Shown here one piece after another: positions 1 to 8,798 of a DNA stretch of 64,000 nt. A model generated the notes under the pieces. It was not told the DNA's origin. It searched no databases and was given only the letters and a program-made list of their open reading frames with translations. The DNA comes from Agrobacterium salinitolerans. Its GTDB lineage: Bacteria > Pseudomonadota > Alphaproteobacteria > Rhizobiales > Rhizobiaceae. The stretch covers positions 1,097,598-1,161,597 of the forward strand of contig NZ_MRDH01000006.1 in NCBI RefSeq assembly GCF_002008225.1, given 5' to 3'. The translations under genes and the position numbers were made by a program. Positions within the stretch are counted from its first letter, which is position 1, and every line of letters begins with the position of its first letter.

Positions 1-15
1 GGGCTTGCATAAGAT

Positions 16-33
16 GGGGCGCAGAAGCGCCCC
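16..33. terminator. Stem-loop at the left edge, possible terminator of the chemoreceptor gene
   Basis: A perfect 7-bp stem (GGGGCGC/GCGCCCC) with an AGAA loop lies about 35 bp past the stop of the minus-strand chemoreceptor gene. No long U-tract follows on either strand, so it may be a weak or bidirectional terminator, or the end of a gene lying outside the window. Confidence 0.45.
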
Positions 34-67
34 ACAGTCTGTTTCTCTTGATAGCTCAAAACCCGTC

Positions 68-2089
68 TCAGAACTCCGTCCAGTCCTGATCCTTGGCGGC
101 CGGCGCTTCGGCCGCACCGCCGAAGGCGCGGGCGAGGCTCTGGCCAAGTGCACGGGCTGGCGATGCTACCGGCCGTGCGGTTGCGGAAGCCGGCTTGACC
201 GGAGCCTTGCGGACCGGTGCGGCGGGCGCGGGCTGAAAGGCGGGCTTGGCGGAGGACTGGCGCGGCGCGGAATATCCTCCGGCACTGGCAACGGCAGCGC
301 GCGCGCCGCCCATCCTGAACTGGCCGAGCAGGCCGTTCAGCGCTTCCGCCTCGCGCGCCAGCGAATGGCTAGCGGCGGTCTGCTGTTCCACCATGGCGGC
401 GTTCTGCTGCGTGCCCTGATCCATCGTGTTCACAGCCGTGTTGATCTCCTGCAGGCCGGTTGCCTGTTCGCGGGAAGCGACGACGATGGCGCTGACATGG
501 GCGTTGATCTCTTCGACTTCCGCCACGATGAGTTCCAGAGCCTTGCCGGTTTCATCGACCAGATTGACGCCGTTTTCCACCTGCTGGCTGGAGGCGCTAA
601 TAAGTGTCTTGATTTCCTTGGCGGCGTTGGCAGAACGCTGCGCAAGTTCGCGGACTTCCTGCGCAACCACGGCGAAACCCTTGCCGGCGTCACCGGCGCG
701 GGCGGCTTCCACGCCGGCGTTCAAGGCCAGCAGGTTGGTCTGGAAAGCGATATCGTCGATGACGCCGATGATGTTACCGATTTCGCCCGAGGATTTCTCG
801 ATTTCGCGCATGGCGGCAACCGCCTTGCGGACCACGACACCGGATTTCTCCGCACCGGCGCGGGCGCGCTGGACCAGATTGCCGGCATCTTCTGCGCCGC
901 GGGCGCTGTCGCGCACCGTGGTGGTGACTTCTTCGAGCGCTGCGGCGGTTTCCTCGATGGATGCCGCCTGTTGTTCGGTGCGGCGCGAAAGATCGTCGGC
1001 GGCGGAGAGCATTTCCGCAGCACCGGCATTGATCGCGGCTGCATTCTCACCGACGGTGCGCAGCGCCTGCTGGAGTTTTTCGACGGCGCTGTTGAAATTC
1101 ACGCGAACGGGATCGATGGCGGGCGCAAAAGGCGTCTCGATGCGATAGGAAAGATCGCCATCTGCGAGAGCGGCAAGGCCCTTGCCAAGCTCGGCGCTGG
1201 CAAAAGCGCTGGCGGCTTCGTCCTTGGCCTTTTCTTCCTCGTTGCGGCGGCGTTCAGCCTCTGTCGCGGAGCGCATGCGATCGGTCTCGCCGGCAAGGCG
1301 CGACTTTTCGAGACCAGCTTCCTTGAAGACAAGAACCGCCTTTGCCATCTTGCCCACTTCGTCTCCCCGATCCGTGGCGGGTACTTCCGTCGTCAGATCG
1401 CCATCGGCAAGCCGGCTCATGGCCGCCGTCATGCCGACAATCGGCGTAACGATGGAGCGCGACAGCGCCCAGATAAGGGCGACGGCCAGAAGACCGGCAA
1501 CCGCGCCGCCGCCCAGAAGCGCATATTTGAGGTGGAGCGCGGCTGCCTGCTGTTCTGCGGCGTAAGCGGCGGACAGACCGTTCAGCTGCTCCTTGATCTT
1601 GGCGGCGGAGGCGCGGAAGCCGTCGAGCTGGCCCTTGGCCTGATTGCGGCCGATCTCGATGATGTCGGAAATCGGCGCTTCGGTCGTCTTGCGCGCGGCA
1701 ATCTGCGGTTCCGCCAGTTCCTTGAAGAAGACGGTCGCCGATTTTTCCATATCGTCAATGGATTTCAGAATTTCGGGCTCACCGGCGGCCAAAGTGCGCG
1801 CCTCATTCAGCTTCTTCAGCATGATATCGCGCTGAGCGAAAACATCACTATAGGTGCTATCGCTGCGAAACAACAGAAAGCCGCGCTGGTTAACGGCCTG
1901 CTCCAGCATGGCGGCCGTCGCACCATCCACGGCGTGCATGATGTTGTTGGTGCGATTGTTCTCAATCGCGATTCGCTCGCTCCCCAGCGTCTGCCAGAAT
2001 ACGACCGCGGAAGCGAGCAGGCACACGCTCATCAATGCACAGAAGGTGGCAATAAGCTTCAGGTTAATGGGGAGGTTTTTCAGCGACAT
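68..2089 (-). CDS. Methyl-accepting chemotaxis protein
   Basis: Inner-membrane chemoreceptor that would signal through CheA/CheW to the flagellar motor. The start used (MSLKNLPINLK, 673 aa) has a GAGAG Shine-Dalgarno just upstream; the longer frame adds 20 residues with no better site. Visible parts are a first membrane helix at about 9-32, a periplasmic helical sensing region, a second membrane helix at about 189-209, a HAMP domain (LADGDLTTEV...), a second HAMP-like LADGDLSYRI segment, and the cytoplasmic methyl-accepting domain with the conserved hairpin (FQTNLLALNAGVEAARAG). An Ala/Pro-rich linker leads to the C-terminal pentapeptide DWTEF, which fits the xWxxF tether for CheR/CheB methylation enzymes known in this family. 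No che genes are nearby, so it is an orphan receptor locus. The ligand cannot be told from sequence. Confidence 0.95.
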   Translation of the reverse strand: MSLKNLPINLKLIATFCALMSVCLLASAVVFWQTLGSERIAIENNRTNNIMHAVDGATAAMLEQAVNQRGFLLFRSDSTYSDVFAQRDIMLKKLNEARTLAAGEPEILKSIDDMEKSATVFFKELAEPQIAARKTTEAPISDIIEIGRNQAKGQLDGFRASAAKIKEQLNGLSAAYAAEQQAAALHLKYALLGGGAVAGLLAVALIWALSRSIVTPIVGMTAAMSRLADGDLTTEVPATDRGDEVGKMAKAVLVFKEAGLEKSRLAGETDRMRSATEAERRRNEEEKAKDEAASAFASAELGKGLAALADGDLSYRIETPFAPAIDPVRVNFNSAVEKLQQALRTVGENAAAINAGAAEMLSAADDLSRRTEQQAASIEETAAALEEVTTTVRDSARGAEDAGNLVQRARAGAEKSGVVVRKAVAAMREIEKSSGEIGNIIGVIDDIAFQTNLLALNAGVEAARAGDAGKGFAVVAQEVRELAQRSANAAKEIKTLISASSQQVENGVNLVDETGKALELIVAEVEEINAHVSAIVVASREQATGLQEINTAVNTMDQGTQQNAAMVEQQTAASHSLAREAEALNGLLGQFRMGGARAAVASAGGYSAPRQSSAKPAFQPAPAAPVRKAPVKPASATARPVASPARALGQSLARAFGGAAEAPAAKDQDWTEF

Positions 2090-2357
2090 CGCAAACTCTC
2101 TCGGCGACCCGATGCCTCGAAGCAAGCGTCTGCGCTGCAACGGCCGCAATTTTGTGAATGGGAGGAGACGCCGTCATGGCAGGTTCCGGCGGCCGCACGG
2201 GCCGTGGGCACAAAGTGCAATACAAGCCTTTATATTGGATTAATCGAACATTCGGACTTTGCGGTGCAACATCCATGGAAGGCGACGGGCATCGCCGGTC
2301 CCTTTTCGCGATAAATCGCTTGCATCGGCGGGGTTTGGCGGTCATTGACACGGGACC
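2090..2357. other. Divergent intergenic region, chemoreceptor / tlyA
   Basis: This 268-bp stretch separates the divergent chemoreceptor and tlyA genes and must carry both promoters. An AT-rich segment around 2220-2265 is the likeliest promoter area. I see no clear operator or RNA gene in it. Confidence 0.4.
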
Positions 2358-3110
2358 ATGTCCAAAACATCTGAAAATGAACGGCTTGACCAGCTTCTTG
2401 TGTCGCTCGGCCACTTTGCCAGCCGCTCGCGTGCGCGCGACGCGGTTGCGCGCGGCACCGTCAGCGTCAACGGCAAAATCGTCACCAAACCGAGCCAGAC
2501 GGTCGCCGGCGATGCCGAAATCGCCATCAGCGACCCGGCACAGGCCTATGTTTCCCGCGCGGCGCTGAAACTCGTGGCCGCGCTCGATCATTTCCGGCTC
2601 GATCCTTCGGGCCATGACTGTCTCGACGTCGGCGCTTCGACGGGCGGTTTCACCGAGGTGCTGCTGGAACGTGGCGCCAGACACGTCACCGCCATCGATG
2701 TCGGCCACGGACAGATGCATGCAAGGATCGAGAACGATCCGCGTGTCACCAATCTGGAGGGGCTGAATGCCCGCTTCCTGACGGCGGAAGATATCGATGA
2801 CCGGCCCATCGGCTTCATTGTCTCCGACGTGTCCTTCATTTCGCTGAAGCTCGCGCTTGCTCCGGCGCTCGAACTTGCTGAGCATGGTGCTCTCGCGGTT
2901 CTGCTGGTGAAACCGCAATTCGAGGCGGGGCGTGATGCCATCAGCAAGGCCGGGCTTCTGAAAGAGCCGGAAACGGCGCCTGCCGTGGCCGCCGAGCTGG
3001 AGCGCTGGCTGACGGAGGACATGGGCTGGAAAAGCCTCGGCCTCATTCCTTCGCCAATTTCCGGCGGCGACGGCAATATCGAATTTCTTCTCGGAGGCGA
3101 AAAGCCATGA
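2358..3110 (+). CDS. tlyA: TlyA family rRNA (cytidine-2'-O)-methyltransferase
   Basis: The 250-aa protein has an N-terminal S4 RNA-binding domain (about 8-50, ERLDQLLVSLGHFASRSRAR) and an FtsJ/RrmJ-type methyltransferase fold. The SAM-binding motif LDVGASTGGF is at about 89-98, followed by the FIVSDVSF and VLLVKPQFEAG motifs that carry the catalytic Asp and Lys. TlyA enzymes methylate 2'-hydroxyls of 16S/23S rRNA cytidines; many are annotated as hemolysins for historical reasons. The stop overlaps the start of the next gene in an ATGA, so the two RNA methyltransferases are translationally coupled. In related rhizobia tlyA commonly lies near dxs; that gene is not in this window. Confidence 0.93.
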   Translation: MSKTSENERLDQLLVSLGHFASRSRARDAVARGTVSVNGKIVTKPSQTVAGDAEIAISDPAQAYVSRAALKLVAALDHFRLDPSGHDCLDVGASTGGFTEVLLERGARHVTAIDVGHGQMHARIENDPRVTNLEGLNARFLTAEDIDDRPIGFIVSDVSFISLKLALAPALELAEHGALAVLLVKPQFEAGRDAISKAGLLKEPETAPAVAAELERWLTEDMGWKSLGLIPSPISGGDGNIEFLLGGEKP

Positions 3111-4357
3111 GCACACAGATCGTCACCATCAAGAGCCTCGGCGCGCAGGGCGACGGCATCGCGCACTGTCCCGACGGCCCGATCTATGTGCCCTTCGCAC
3201 TGCCTGGAGAAACGGTGGCCATCGCCAAGGTGAAGGATCACGGCACCGTCATGTCGATAACGGCAGCCTCGGCGGAGCGCCGTGAACCGGCCTGCCGCCA
3301 CTTCGGTCCCGATGGCAAGAACGGCACCTGCGGCGGCTGTTCGCTGCAGCATCTTTCCGATCAGCCTTACCACGCCTACAAGCGGGAGCTGGTGGTTTCG
3401 GCACTGAAATCGAAGGGCCTGACTCCTGATGTCGACGATCTCGTCATCTGTCGTCCCGGCGAGCGCCGCCGCGCGGTGTTTGCCGCCCGCAAAACGGAAA
3501 AGGGCCTGCTGCTCGGTTTCAGCCAGGCGAACAGCCATCACATCGTCGCCATCGAGGAGTGTCCGGTCACATCGCCCGGCATCGTTTCGCGGCTGGATGC
3601 CATTCGCGCCATCGGCCTTTCCATGGTGGCGAATGCCGAACCGTTCCGCATCACCGTCCTCGAAACGCTCTCGGGCCTCGATATTTCGGTCGAAGGCATC
3701 AAGTCGGTCAGCGACAAGCAGCGGCGCACACTCACGGAAACGGTGCTTGCCATGCGCGGCATTGCCCGTGTTTCGCTCTCAGGTGAAATTCTGATCGAAC
3801 CGCAAAAGCCGATCATCGAATTCGGTGGCGTGGCGGTTTCCCCGCCAGCCGGCAGCTTCACGCAGGCGACGAAGCAGGCGGAAGACGCCATGGCCGAGCT
3901 GGTGCTGGCCCATGTCGGCAAGTCCAAACGTATTGCCGATCTTTTCTGCGGTTCCGGCACTTTCGCGCTGAGGCTTGCACGCATCGGCAAGGTGCATGCG
4001 GTGGAAGCGGAAGACAAGCCATTGAAGGCGCTGGATTTCGCCGCCCGCAACACACAGGGCCTGAAACCGGTGAGCGTCGAGAAACGCGACCTCTTCCGCC
4101 GGCCGCTGATGACAAGCGAACTGAAGAATTACGATGCCGTCGTGTTCGATCCGCCGCGCGCCGGTGCGGAATTCCAGTGCAAGGAACTGGCCCGCAGCAC
4201 GGTGAAGAAGATCGTTGCGGTGAGCTGCAACCCGCTGACACTTGCGCGCGATCTCACCATCCTTACGGAAGGCGGCTATCGCATCACCCGTGTCACGCCG
4301 GTCGACCAGTTCCTGTGGTCGCCGCATGTGGAAGCGGTGGCGACGCTGGAGAAATAA
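3107..4357 (+). CDS. TRAM-domain class I RNA 5-methyluridine methyltransferase (RlmD/TrmA family)
   Basis: Predicted SAM-dependent enzyme that methylates C5 of uridine in 23S rRNA or tRNA. The 416-aa protein opens with a TRAM RNA-binding domain (about 1-55). It then has cysteines C63, C75 and C78 (CRHFGPDGKNGTCGGC) and a fourth near 152 (EECPV), the spacing expected for the 4Fe-4S cluster of this family. The methyltransferase domain shows DLFCGSGTF, FDPPRAGA and the nucleophile motif VSCNP. The start overlaps the tlyA stop by four bases. Whether the target is U1939, U747 or tRNA U54 cannot be decided from this sequence alone. Confidence 0.92.
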   Translation: MSTQIVTIKSLGAQGDGIAHCPDGPIYVPFALPGETVAIAKVKDHGTVMSITAASAERREPACRHFGPDGKNGTCGGCSLQHLSDQPYHAYKRELVVSALKSKGLTPDVDDLVICRPGERRRAVFAARKTEKGLLLGFSQANSHHIVAIEECPVTSPGIVSRLDAIRAIGLSMVANAEPFRITVLETLSGLDISVEGIKSVSDKQRRTLTETVLAMRGIARVSLSGEILIEPQKPIIEFGGVAVSPPAGSFTQATKQAEDAMAELVLAHVGKSKRIADLFCGSGTFALRLARIGKVHAVEAEDKPLKALDFAARNTQGLKPVSVEKRDLFRRPLMTSELKNYDAVVFDPPRAGAEFQCKELARSTVKKIVAVSCNPLTLARDLTILTEGGYRITRVTPVDQFLWSPHVEAVATLEK

Positions 4358-4678
4358 TCACCAGGCCGTATCGACCGTGCCGTTGCCGACGACCCCCGAG
4401 CACCGGCAGGCGCCGCCAACACGGCCGCGCTCGATAGGGCAGATATAGGGCCGGCGGCGATTGGCGCTCTCCGGCGGGGTGATGACGCAGACGAAACGGG
4501 CGCGGCGCTGGCGGTCGCGGTTGCTGCCGGAGTAATAGTCTTGGCTGCCATCGTCATAAGACTGCGCCAGAATAACGTTATTGCCCGAACCAACGGGCAG
4601 AAAAGATGCGGCCGCTGCCGCTTCGGCGACGGTTGCACCGGAGAGCAGGACGGTCAGGGCAAAAACGGAGTAACGCAT
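4358..4678 (-). CDS. Small secreted protein of unknown function
   Basis: The start at MRYSVFALTVLL gives 106 aa, with a GAAGG site upstream and a typical signal peptide ending near VAEAAAA. The mature part is basic and has cysteines (FVCVITPP, YICPIERGRVGGACRCS), suggesting a small disulfide-bonded periplasmic protein. It runs tail-to-tail with the methyltransferase gene: its stop abuts that gene's stop with no gap. I do not recognise the family. The longer upstream start lacks a signal peptide at its N terminus and is less likely. Confidence 0.7.
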   Translation of the reverse strand: MRYSVFALTVLLSGATVAEAAAAASFLPVGSGNNVILAQSYDDGSQDYYSGSNRDRQRRARFVCVITPPESANRRRPYICPIERGRVGGACRCSGVVGNGTVDTAW

Positions 4679-4795
4679 ATGGTGGCCTTCGAACGGAGAG
4701 TTTGGTCGATCCATCTTTGTCGGACAGGCTCCATCGACCATACATAATCCGCATTCAAAAGCACAGCGGCTTCAAACACAGAGGATGCCGCCTAT

Positions 4796-4917
4796 TTCTT
4801 CTCCCCGCCGGGGAGAAGGTGGCCCGAAGGGTCGGATGAGGGGGTAAGCTCTCCGCACATCTCTACCCTCACCCCCTCATCCCGCTGCCGCGACCTTCTC
4901 CCCCTCGGGGAGAAGAA
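4796..4917. repeat. Composite inverted repeat, copy 1 (two palindromes in inverted arms)
   Basis: Each end holds a small palindrome of the form CTTCTCCCC..GGGGAGAAG. The two arms, each including GATGAGGGGGT or its complement, are near-exact inverse copies separated by a short centre. A second copy lies at 49605-49744. The design recalls the intergenic palindromic repeats (RIME-like) of rhizobia, but I cannot confirm the family name. It sits between two genes on the same strand and encodes nothing. Confidence 0.85.
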
Positions 4918-4971
4918 GCAGGCGGATATCGCCCGCTCCATAATAAGTGGCAATGACGATTCCCGCGGCAC

Positions 4972-5730
4972 TCAGCGACGCATGAATGCCTCGAAGGCGG
5001 CGCGCGCTTCCGCACTCTGCAGCTGCGCGATGAAATGGCGGCCTTCCTCTTCGATGCGGGTGAGAAGATCGTCCGGGTTGCCGCGAACCAGATCGCGGGC
5101 GATCTTCAGCGCCTGCTGCGGTTTGGCCGCAAGCCGGGTGGCGAGCGCCAGCGTTTCGCTCTCCACATGTTCAGGGGCGACGACTTTCCAGATCATTCCG
5201 GCCTGCAATGCCTGCTCGGCGGAAAAACCTTCGCCCATGGCAAGCAGCGCAAAGGCGCGCTGGTGTCCCATGAGTTTCGGCACGAGCAGGCTGGAGGCCG
5301 CTTCCGGCACCAGAGCGAGGTCCACGAATGGGGTCTTGAACAGGCTGCGGCTGGAAGCGACCGTCAGGTCGCAATGCAGGTTCAGCGTCGTGCCGATGCC
5401 GATGGCGAGCCCGTCGACGCCGGATACCATTGGTTTTTCGAAGGCGACGAGCGCTTTCAATAACTCAAGCGCGGCGAGCTTGCCCTTTCCGCCCGACATG
5501 GCGAAGGCGAGGAAATCGGCCATGTCGTTACCGGCAGAGAAGCAGCCTTCCGTGCCGAGAAAGGCGACGACGCGAATTTCCGGGTCCGCATTGGCGGCAT
5601 GCAGGGCGTCTGCCATGCGCAGATACATGGCATCGGTGATGGCGTTTTTCTTGTCCGGCCGGTTGAAGCGAATGGTCAAGACTTCCGGCGCATGGCCGAC
5701 GCGCTCGACGAGAATGTGTTCGTCCGACAT
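4972..5730 (-). CDS. Enoyl-CoA hydratase/isomerase family protein
   Basis: Crotonase-fold enzyme of 252 aa, likely hydrating or isomerising enoyl-CoA in fatty-acid or branched-chain acid breakdown. The start MSDEHILVE has a strong GGAGG site, better than the upstream in-frame ATG. Oxyanion-hole segments are FSAGNDM (about 66-72) and GLAIGIGTTLNLHCD (about 107-121), and the LVPEAAS stretch sits where isomerase/hydratase catalytic acids occur. It lies 10 bp downstream of the acyl-CoA dehydrogenase gene, so the two are one operon acting in consecutive beta-oxidation steps. Substrate chain type is not determined. Confidence 0.92.
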   Translation of the reverse strand: MSDEHILVERVGHAPEVLTIRFNRPDKKNAITDAMYLRMADALHAANADPEIRVVAFLGTEGCFSAGNDMADFLAFAMSGGKGKLAALELLKALVAFEKPMVSGVDGLAIGIGTTLNLHCDLTVASSRSLFKTPFVDLALVPEAASSLLVPKLMGHQRAFALLAMGEGFSAEQALQAGMIWKVVAPEHVESETLALATRLAAKPQQALKIARDLVRGNPDDLLTRIEEEGRHFIAQLQSAEARAAFEAFMRR

Positions 5731-5740
5731 CTGAGCCTCC

Positions 5741-7525
5741 TCAAGCCAATACGGTGCGGGCGGCGGCAAGGCTTGCCGCACCTGATATAACGCGATCCTT
5801 CAGCGCTGCGGTTTCCGCCAGCAGATTTTCCGCTGCGAAACGGCAAAGGGCGGCGCGATGCCCGCCCCTGCCATCATCGACGGCGGCCAATGCGCCCTTG
5901 GCGAGATAGGCGCCTGTCAGCGCCAGACCGAAGAGCCGCTGATAGGCCGTCGCGCCGGCAAGCGCGGTTTCGGTTTCGCCAGCCTTGATGCGCTCCAGCA
6001 GCCAGTCAGTCGTGATTTCCAGATCGTTGAGGCTCGATTCGAGATAACGGGTGGTCTCGCCAAGGTCATCGCGGTTAGACGCGGCCGTCCGGGCAGCAAT
6101 CTCACGCAGCTCAGCGATGAAACCGCGCACCTGCGCACCCTCGGAGAGCGGCAGCTTGCGCAGCACCAGATCGATGGCCTGAATACCGTTGGTGCCTTCA
6201 TAGATCGGCGCGATGCGGGCGTCGCGCAGATAACGCGCAGCACCTGTTTCTTCAATGAAGCCCATGCCGCCATGCACCTGAATGCCCATGGAGGCGACAT
6301 CGACACCGGCATCGGTGGAGAAGGACTTGGCGATCGGTGTGAGAAGAGCAGCGCGCTCCTGCCAGTGAGCGCGCTGCGAGGCGTCTTCAGTCGCATGCGC
6401 CATGTCGATGGCATGCGCGCAGCTGAAAGAAATCGCCCGTGATCCCTGCGTCAGTGCCTTCATCGTCAGAAGTGTTCTGGCGATATCAGGATGTTCGATG
6501 ATCGGGCTCATGCCGGAACCCTGCCAGCCGGGCGCCTTGCCCTGCGTGCGCTCCCTGGCATATTCGATGGCCTTCTGGGTCGCCGCTTCGCAGATCGCCA
6601 CGCCCTGCATGCCGACGGCAAGGCGGGCGTTGTTCATCATGGTGAACATGCAGGCGAGACCTTTGTTCTCCTCGCCGATCAGCCAGCCGAGCGCGCCCGT
6701 TTCGTCACCGAATTTGCCATCGCCGAAGATCATCGTGCAGGTGGGCGAGCCGTGAATGCCGAGCTTGTGTTCGAGCGAATGGCAGAACAGATCGTTGCGG
6801 CTGCCCGGCGCACCGTTTTCATCCGGTAGGAATTTCGGCACGAGGAAAAGCGAGATGCCGCGCGTGCCGGCCGGCGCATCCGGCAGGCGGGCGAGAACGA
6901 GGTGGATGATATTGTCCGCCGCGTCGTGTTCGCCCCAGGTGATGAAAATCTTCTGGCCGAAGATGCGGTAGGTGCCGTCGCCGTTGCGCTCCGCCCGGGT
7001 CTTCAGGACGCCGAGGTCCGAACCCGCATGCGGCTCGGTGAGGTTCATCGTGCCGGTCCATTCGCCGGAGACGAGTTTCGGCAGATAGGTGCGCTTGAGG
7101 TCATCGCTGCCGTGGGCGACAAGGGCTTCCACCGCGCCCATGGTCAGCGTCGGGGCCAGCGCAAAGGCCATGGAGCCGGAATTCCACATTTCGAGAGCGG
7201 CGACATTCAGCATATGCGGCAGGTTCTGGCCGCCGAATTCTTCCGGCGCCGTGAGGCTATTCCAGCCCGCTTCCGCCCAGCGGCGGTAAAGATCGGCCCA
7301 GCCATCCGGTGTCGTCACCTTACCATCGGTTAGCTTTGCGCCCTGGCGATCGCCGATTTCGGCGAGAGGTGCGACCTCTGCGGTGGCGAAGCGGCCGGCT
7401 TCGTGCAGAATGGCATCGACCAGATCTTCCCCAAGGTCTCCCAGCGCACCCGTCGCAAGCGCGTCTTCAAGACCTGCCACATGTTTGAGTGTAAAGGCGA
7501 TATCGTCCACCGGCGCGCTATACAT
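5741..7525 (-). CDS. Acyl-CoA dehydrogenase (DmdC/FadE-like, about 590 aa)
   Basis: FAD-dependent enzyme making trans-2-enoyl-CoA. At 594 aa it matches the long acyl-CoA dehydrogenase group that carries an extra C-terminal helical domain. Motifs include the substrate/FAD segment MNLTEPHAGSDLG, FGQKIFITWGEHD, the R-rich middle domain, and IYEGTNGIQAIDLVLRKL, which holds the glycine-rich C-terminal FAD motif. The start has a GGAGGAGG-type site. A LiuR-like palindrome lies about 55 bp upstream. DmdC relatives act on methylmercaptopropionyl-CoA, but general fatty or branched acyl-CoA substrates are equally possible here. Confidence 0.94.
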   Translation of the reverse strand: MYSAPVDDIAFTLKHVAGLEDALATGALGDLGEDLVDAILHEAGRFATAEVAPLAEIGDRQGAKLTDGKVTTPDGWADLYRRWAEAGWNSLTAPEEFGGQNLPHMLNVAALEMWNSGSMAFALAPTLTMGAVEALVAHGSDDLKRTYLPKLVSGEWTGTMNLTEPHAGSDLGVLKTRAERNGDGTYRIFGQKIFITWGEHDAADNIIHLVLARLPDAPAGTRGISLFLVPKFLPDENGAPGSRNDLFCHSLEHKLGIHGSPTCTMIFGDGKFGDETGALGWLIGEENKGLACMFTMMNNARLAVGMQGVAICEAATQKAIEYARERTQGKAPGWQGSGMSPIIEHPDIARTLLTMKALTQGSRAISFSCAHAIDMAHATEDASQRAHWQERAALLTPIAKSFSTDAGVDVASMGIQVHGGMGFIEETGAARYLRDARIAPIYEGTNGIQAIDLVLRKLPLSEGAQVRGFIAELREIAARTAASNRDDLGETTRYLESSLNDLEITTDWLLERIKAGETETALAGATAYQRLFGLALTGAYLAKGALAAVDDGRGGHRAALCRFAAENLLAETAALKDRVISGAASLAAARTVLA

Positions 7526-7578
7526 GCTGCCTCCTCCCGAAGCTCTGGCATCTTGCTACTGCCTTCGGGCTAAATGAT

Positions 7579-7595
7579 TTTTACGTAAACGTCAA
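7579..7595 (-). promoter_or_regulatory. Candidate MerR-type (LiuR-like) operator upstream of the beta-oxidation operon
   Basis: On the minus strand the sequence reads TTGACGTTTACGTAAA, an imperfect palindrome 54-70 bp before the acyl-CoA dehydrogenase start. It resembles operators described for LiuR-family regulators of branched-chain amino-acid and acyl-CoA catabolism. The match is from memory of the consensus. No MerR gene is in the window. Confidence 0.4.
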
Positions 7596-7745
7596 TTTGA
7601 AAATTCCGGCCTATTCAGCGGGATTGTTATAAAACTGTCATGTGAATTTGTTCAGCATGCGCTGAAAGGCGCCTCGCCGCCGCCGCTCCCACACCGGAAC
7701 GACGGACGCCTCCTTCCTCCCATCCAGCCGGTCAGGACTGCCACG

Positions 7746-8741
7746 ATGGATCTCGTTACACCCGTTATTCCGGGCCTTGTCTGGGCCTATCAATTCCACC
7801 CCGGCACAGCCCCGTGCCGCCGGCTTGCGCCCGATGCCGGCTTTGATGAAATGGCCGGATGCGCCGGGTTCTTCTGGTTGCACCTCAACCTTGCGGATCA
7901 GCGTGTGGCGGGTTTTCTCGAGACCATCGACGGCCTCGACCCGGCGGCGCGCGCAAGCCTCACCACCCATGAGACGCACCCTTCCATCGTGGTCGATGAG
8001 AAATCGCTCTATGGCACGTTGGTCGATTTCCAGCGGGAATTCGACAAGGAAACGCGCGATTTCGGCTGGCTGCATTTTGCGGTGAGCGACCGTTTCATCA
8101 TCACCACCCGCCTGCAACCGCTGCATTCGGTGGACCGGCTGAAGGCCGCGGTGGACAAGAATTCCAACCGGTATCTGACGCCATCGCATGTCTTCGAAGG
8201 TCTCGTTGCCGAATTCCAGCGCTCGCTCATCAATCTGGTGATGGAGACGACGGAGGAGCTGAACACCATCGAAGATCTGGTCTATGACAGCGAGACACGC
8301 GACGAACGGCGGCGTCTTGCCCCGTTGCGCCGCACGGTGGTTCGCCTGCACCGGCATCTGCGCACTGTGCTGACCCTGATGCGGCGCGCTTCGGCCGCCG
8401 ATGATGACGAGATGCCGGATGGTTTCGAGGATGTCGCCTCACGCCTGATGGGCCGTCTGGAGGCTGTCGATCACGACGTCTACGCCCTGCAGGAGCGGGC
8501 AAGGCTGCTGCATGAGGAAATCGATTCCAAGCTCTCCTCCGAAACCAACCGACATCTTTATATCCTGTCGCTGATGACGGCGTTCCTGCTGCCGCCCTCG
8601 CTGGTGACCGGTTTTTTCGGTATGAACACGGATGAACTGCCGTTTACCGTCGGCACCGGCGGCACGCTGTCGGCCAGTATCTTCATCGTTATTTCGGTGG
8701 CGCTTGCCTGGTTCGTGCTGAAGCGCGCGCGAATCCTGTAA
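7746..8741 (+). CDS. CorA/ZntB family divalent cation transporter
   Basis: 331-aa inner-membrane protein with a large soluble N-terminal domain, a long helical stalk, and two C-terminal membrane helices. The signature GMN motif (FGMNTDELPF, about 294) lies between them, as in CorA; ZntB relatives share this layout, so Mg2+, Zn2+ or other divalent ions are possible. The conserved HETHPSIVVDE-like segment (THETHPSIVVDE) near 78 matches the family. It stands alone, divergent from the beta-oxidation operon and convergent with the BA14K gene. A second, more CorA-like gene lies at 26728-27705. Confidence 0.88.
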   Translation: MDLVTPVIPGLVWAYQFHPGTAPCRRLAPDAGFDEMAGCAGFFWLHLNLADQRVAGFLETIDGLDPAARASLTTHETHPSIVVDEKSLYGTLVDFQREFDKETRDFGWLHFAVSDRFIITTRLQPLHSVDRLKAAVDKNSNRYLTPSHVFEGLVAEFQRSLINLVMETTEELNTIEDLVYDSETRDERRRLAPLRRTVVRLHRHLRTVLTLMRRASAADDDEMPDGFEDVASRLMGRLEAVDHDVYALQERARLLHEEIDSKLSSETNRHLYILSLMTAFLLPPSLVTGFFGMNTDELPFTVGTGGTLSASIFIVISVALAWFVLKRARIL

Positions 8742-8745
8742 CGCA

Positions 8746-8776
8746 AAGAGCCGCCCGGTATGATCGGACGGCTCTG
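8746..8776. terminator. Bidirectional stem-loop between the CorA/ZntB gene and BA14K gene
   Basis: AGAGCCG(C)CCG pairs with CGG(A)CGGCTCT around a short loop, directly after the transporter stop and before the convergent BA14K gene end. The U-tract is weak on the plus strand. Confidence 0.6.
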
Positions 8777-8798
8777 TCAATTTCAGCCTGGCAAGCCA

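Noticed and set aside
5..2314. 769-aa open frame opposite the chemoreceptor
   Set aside because: It lies wholly antisense to a clear chemoreceptor and has Gly/Arg-rich shadow composition with no domain likeness.
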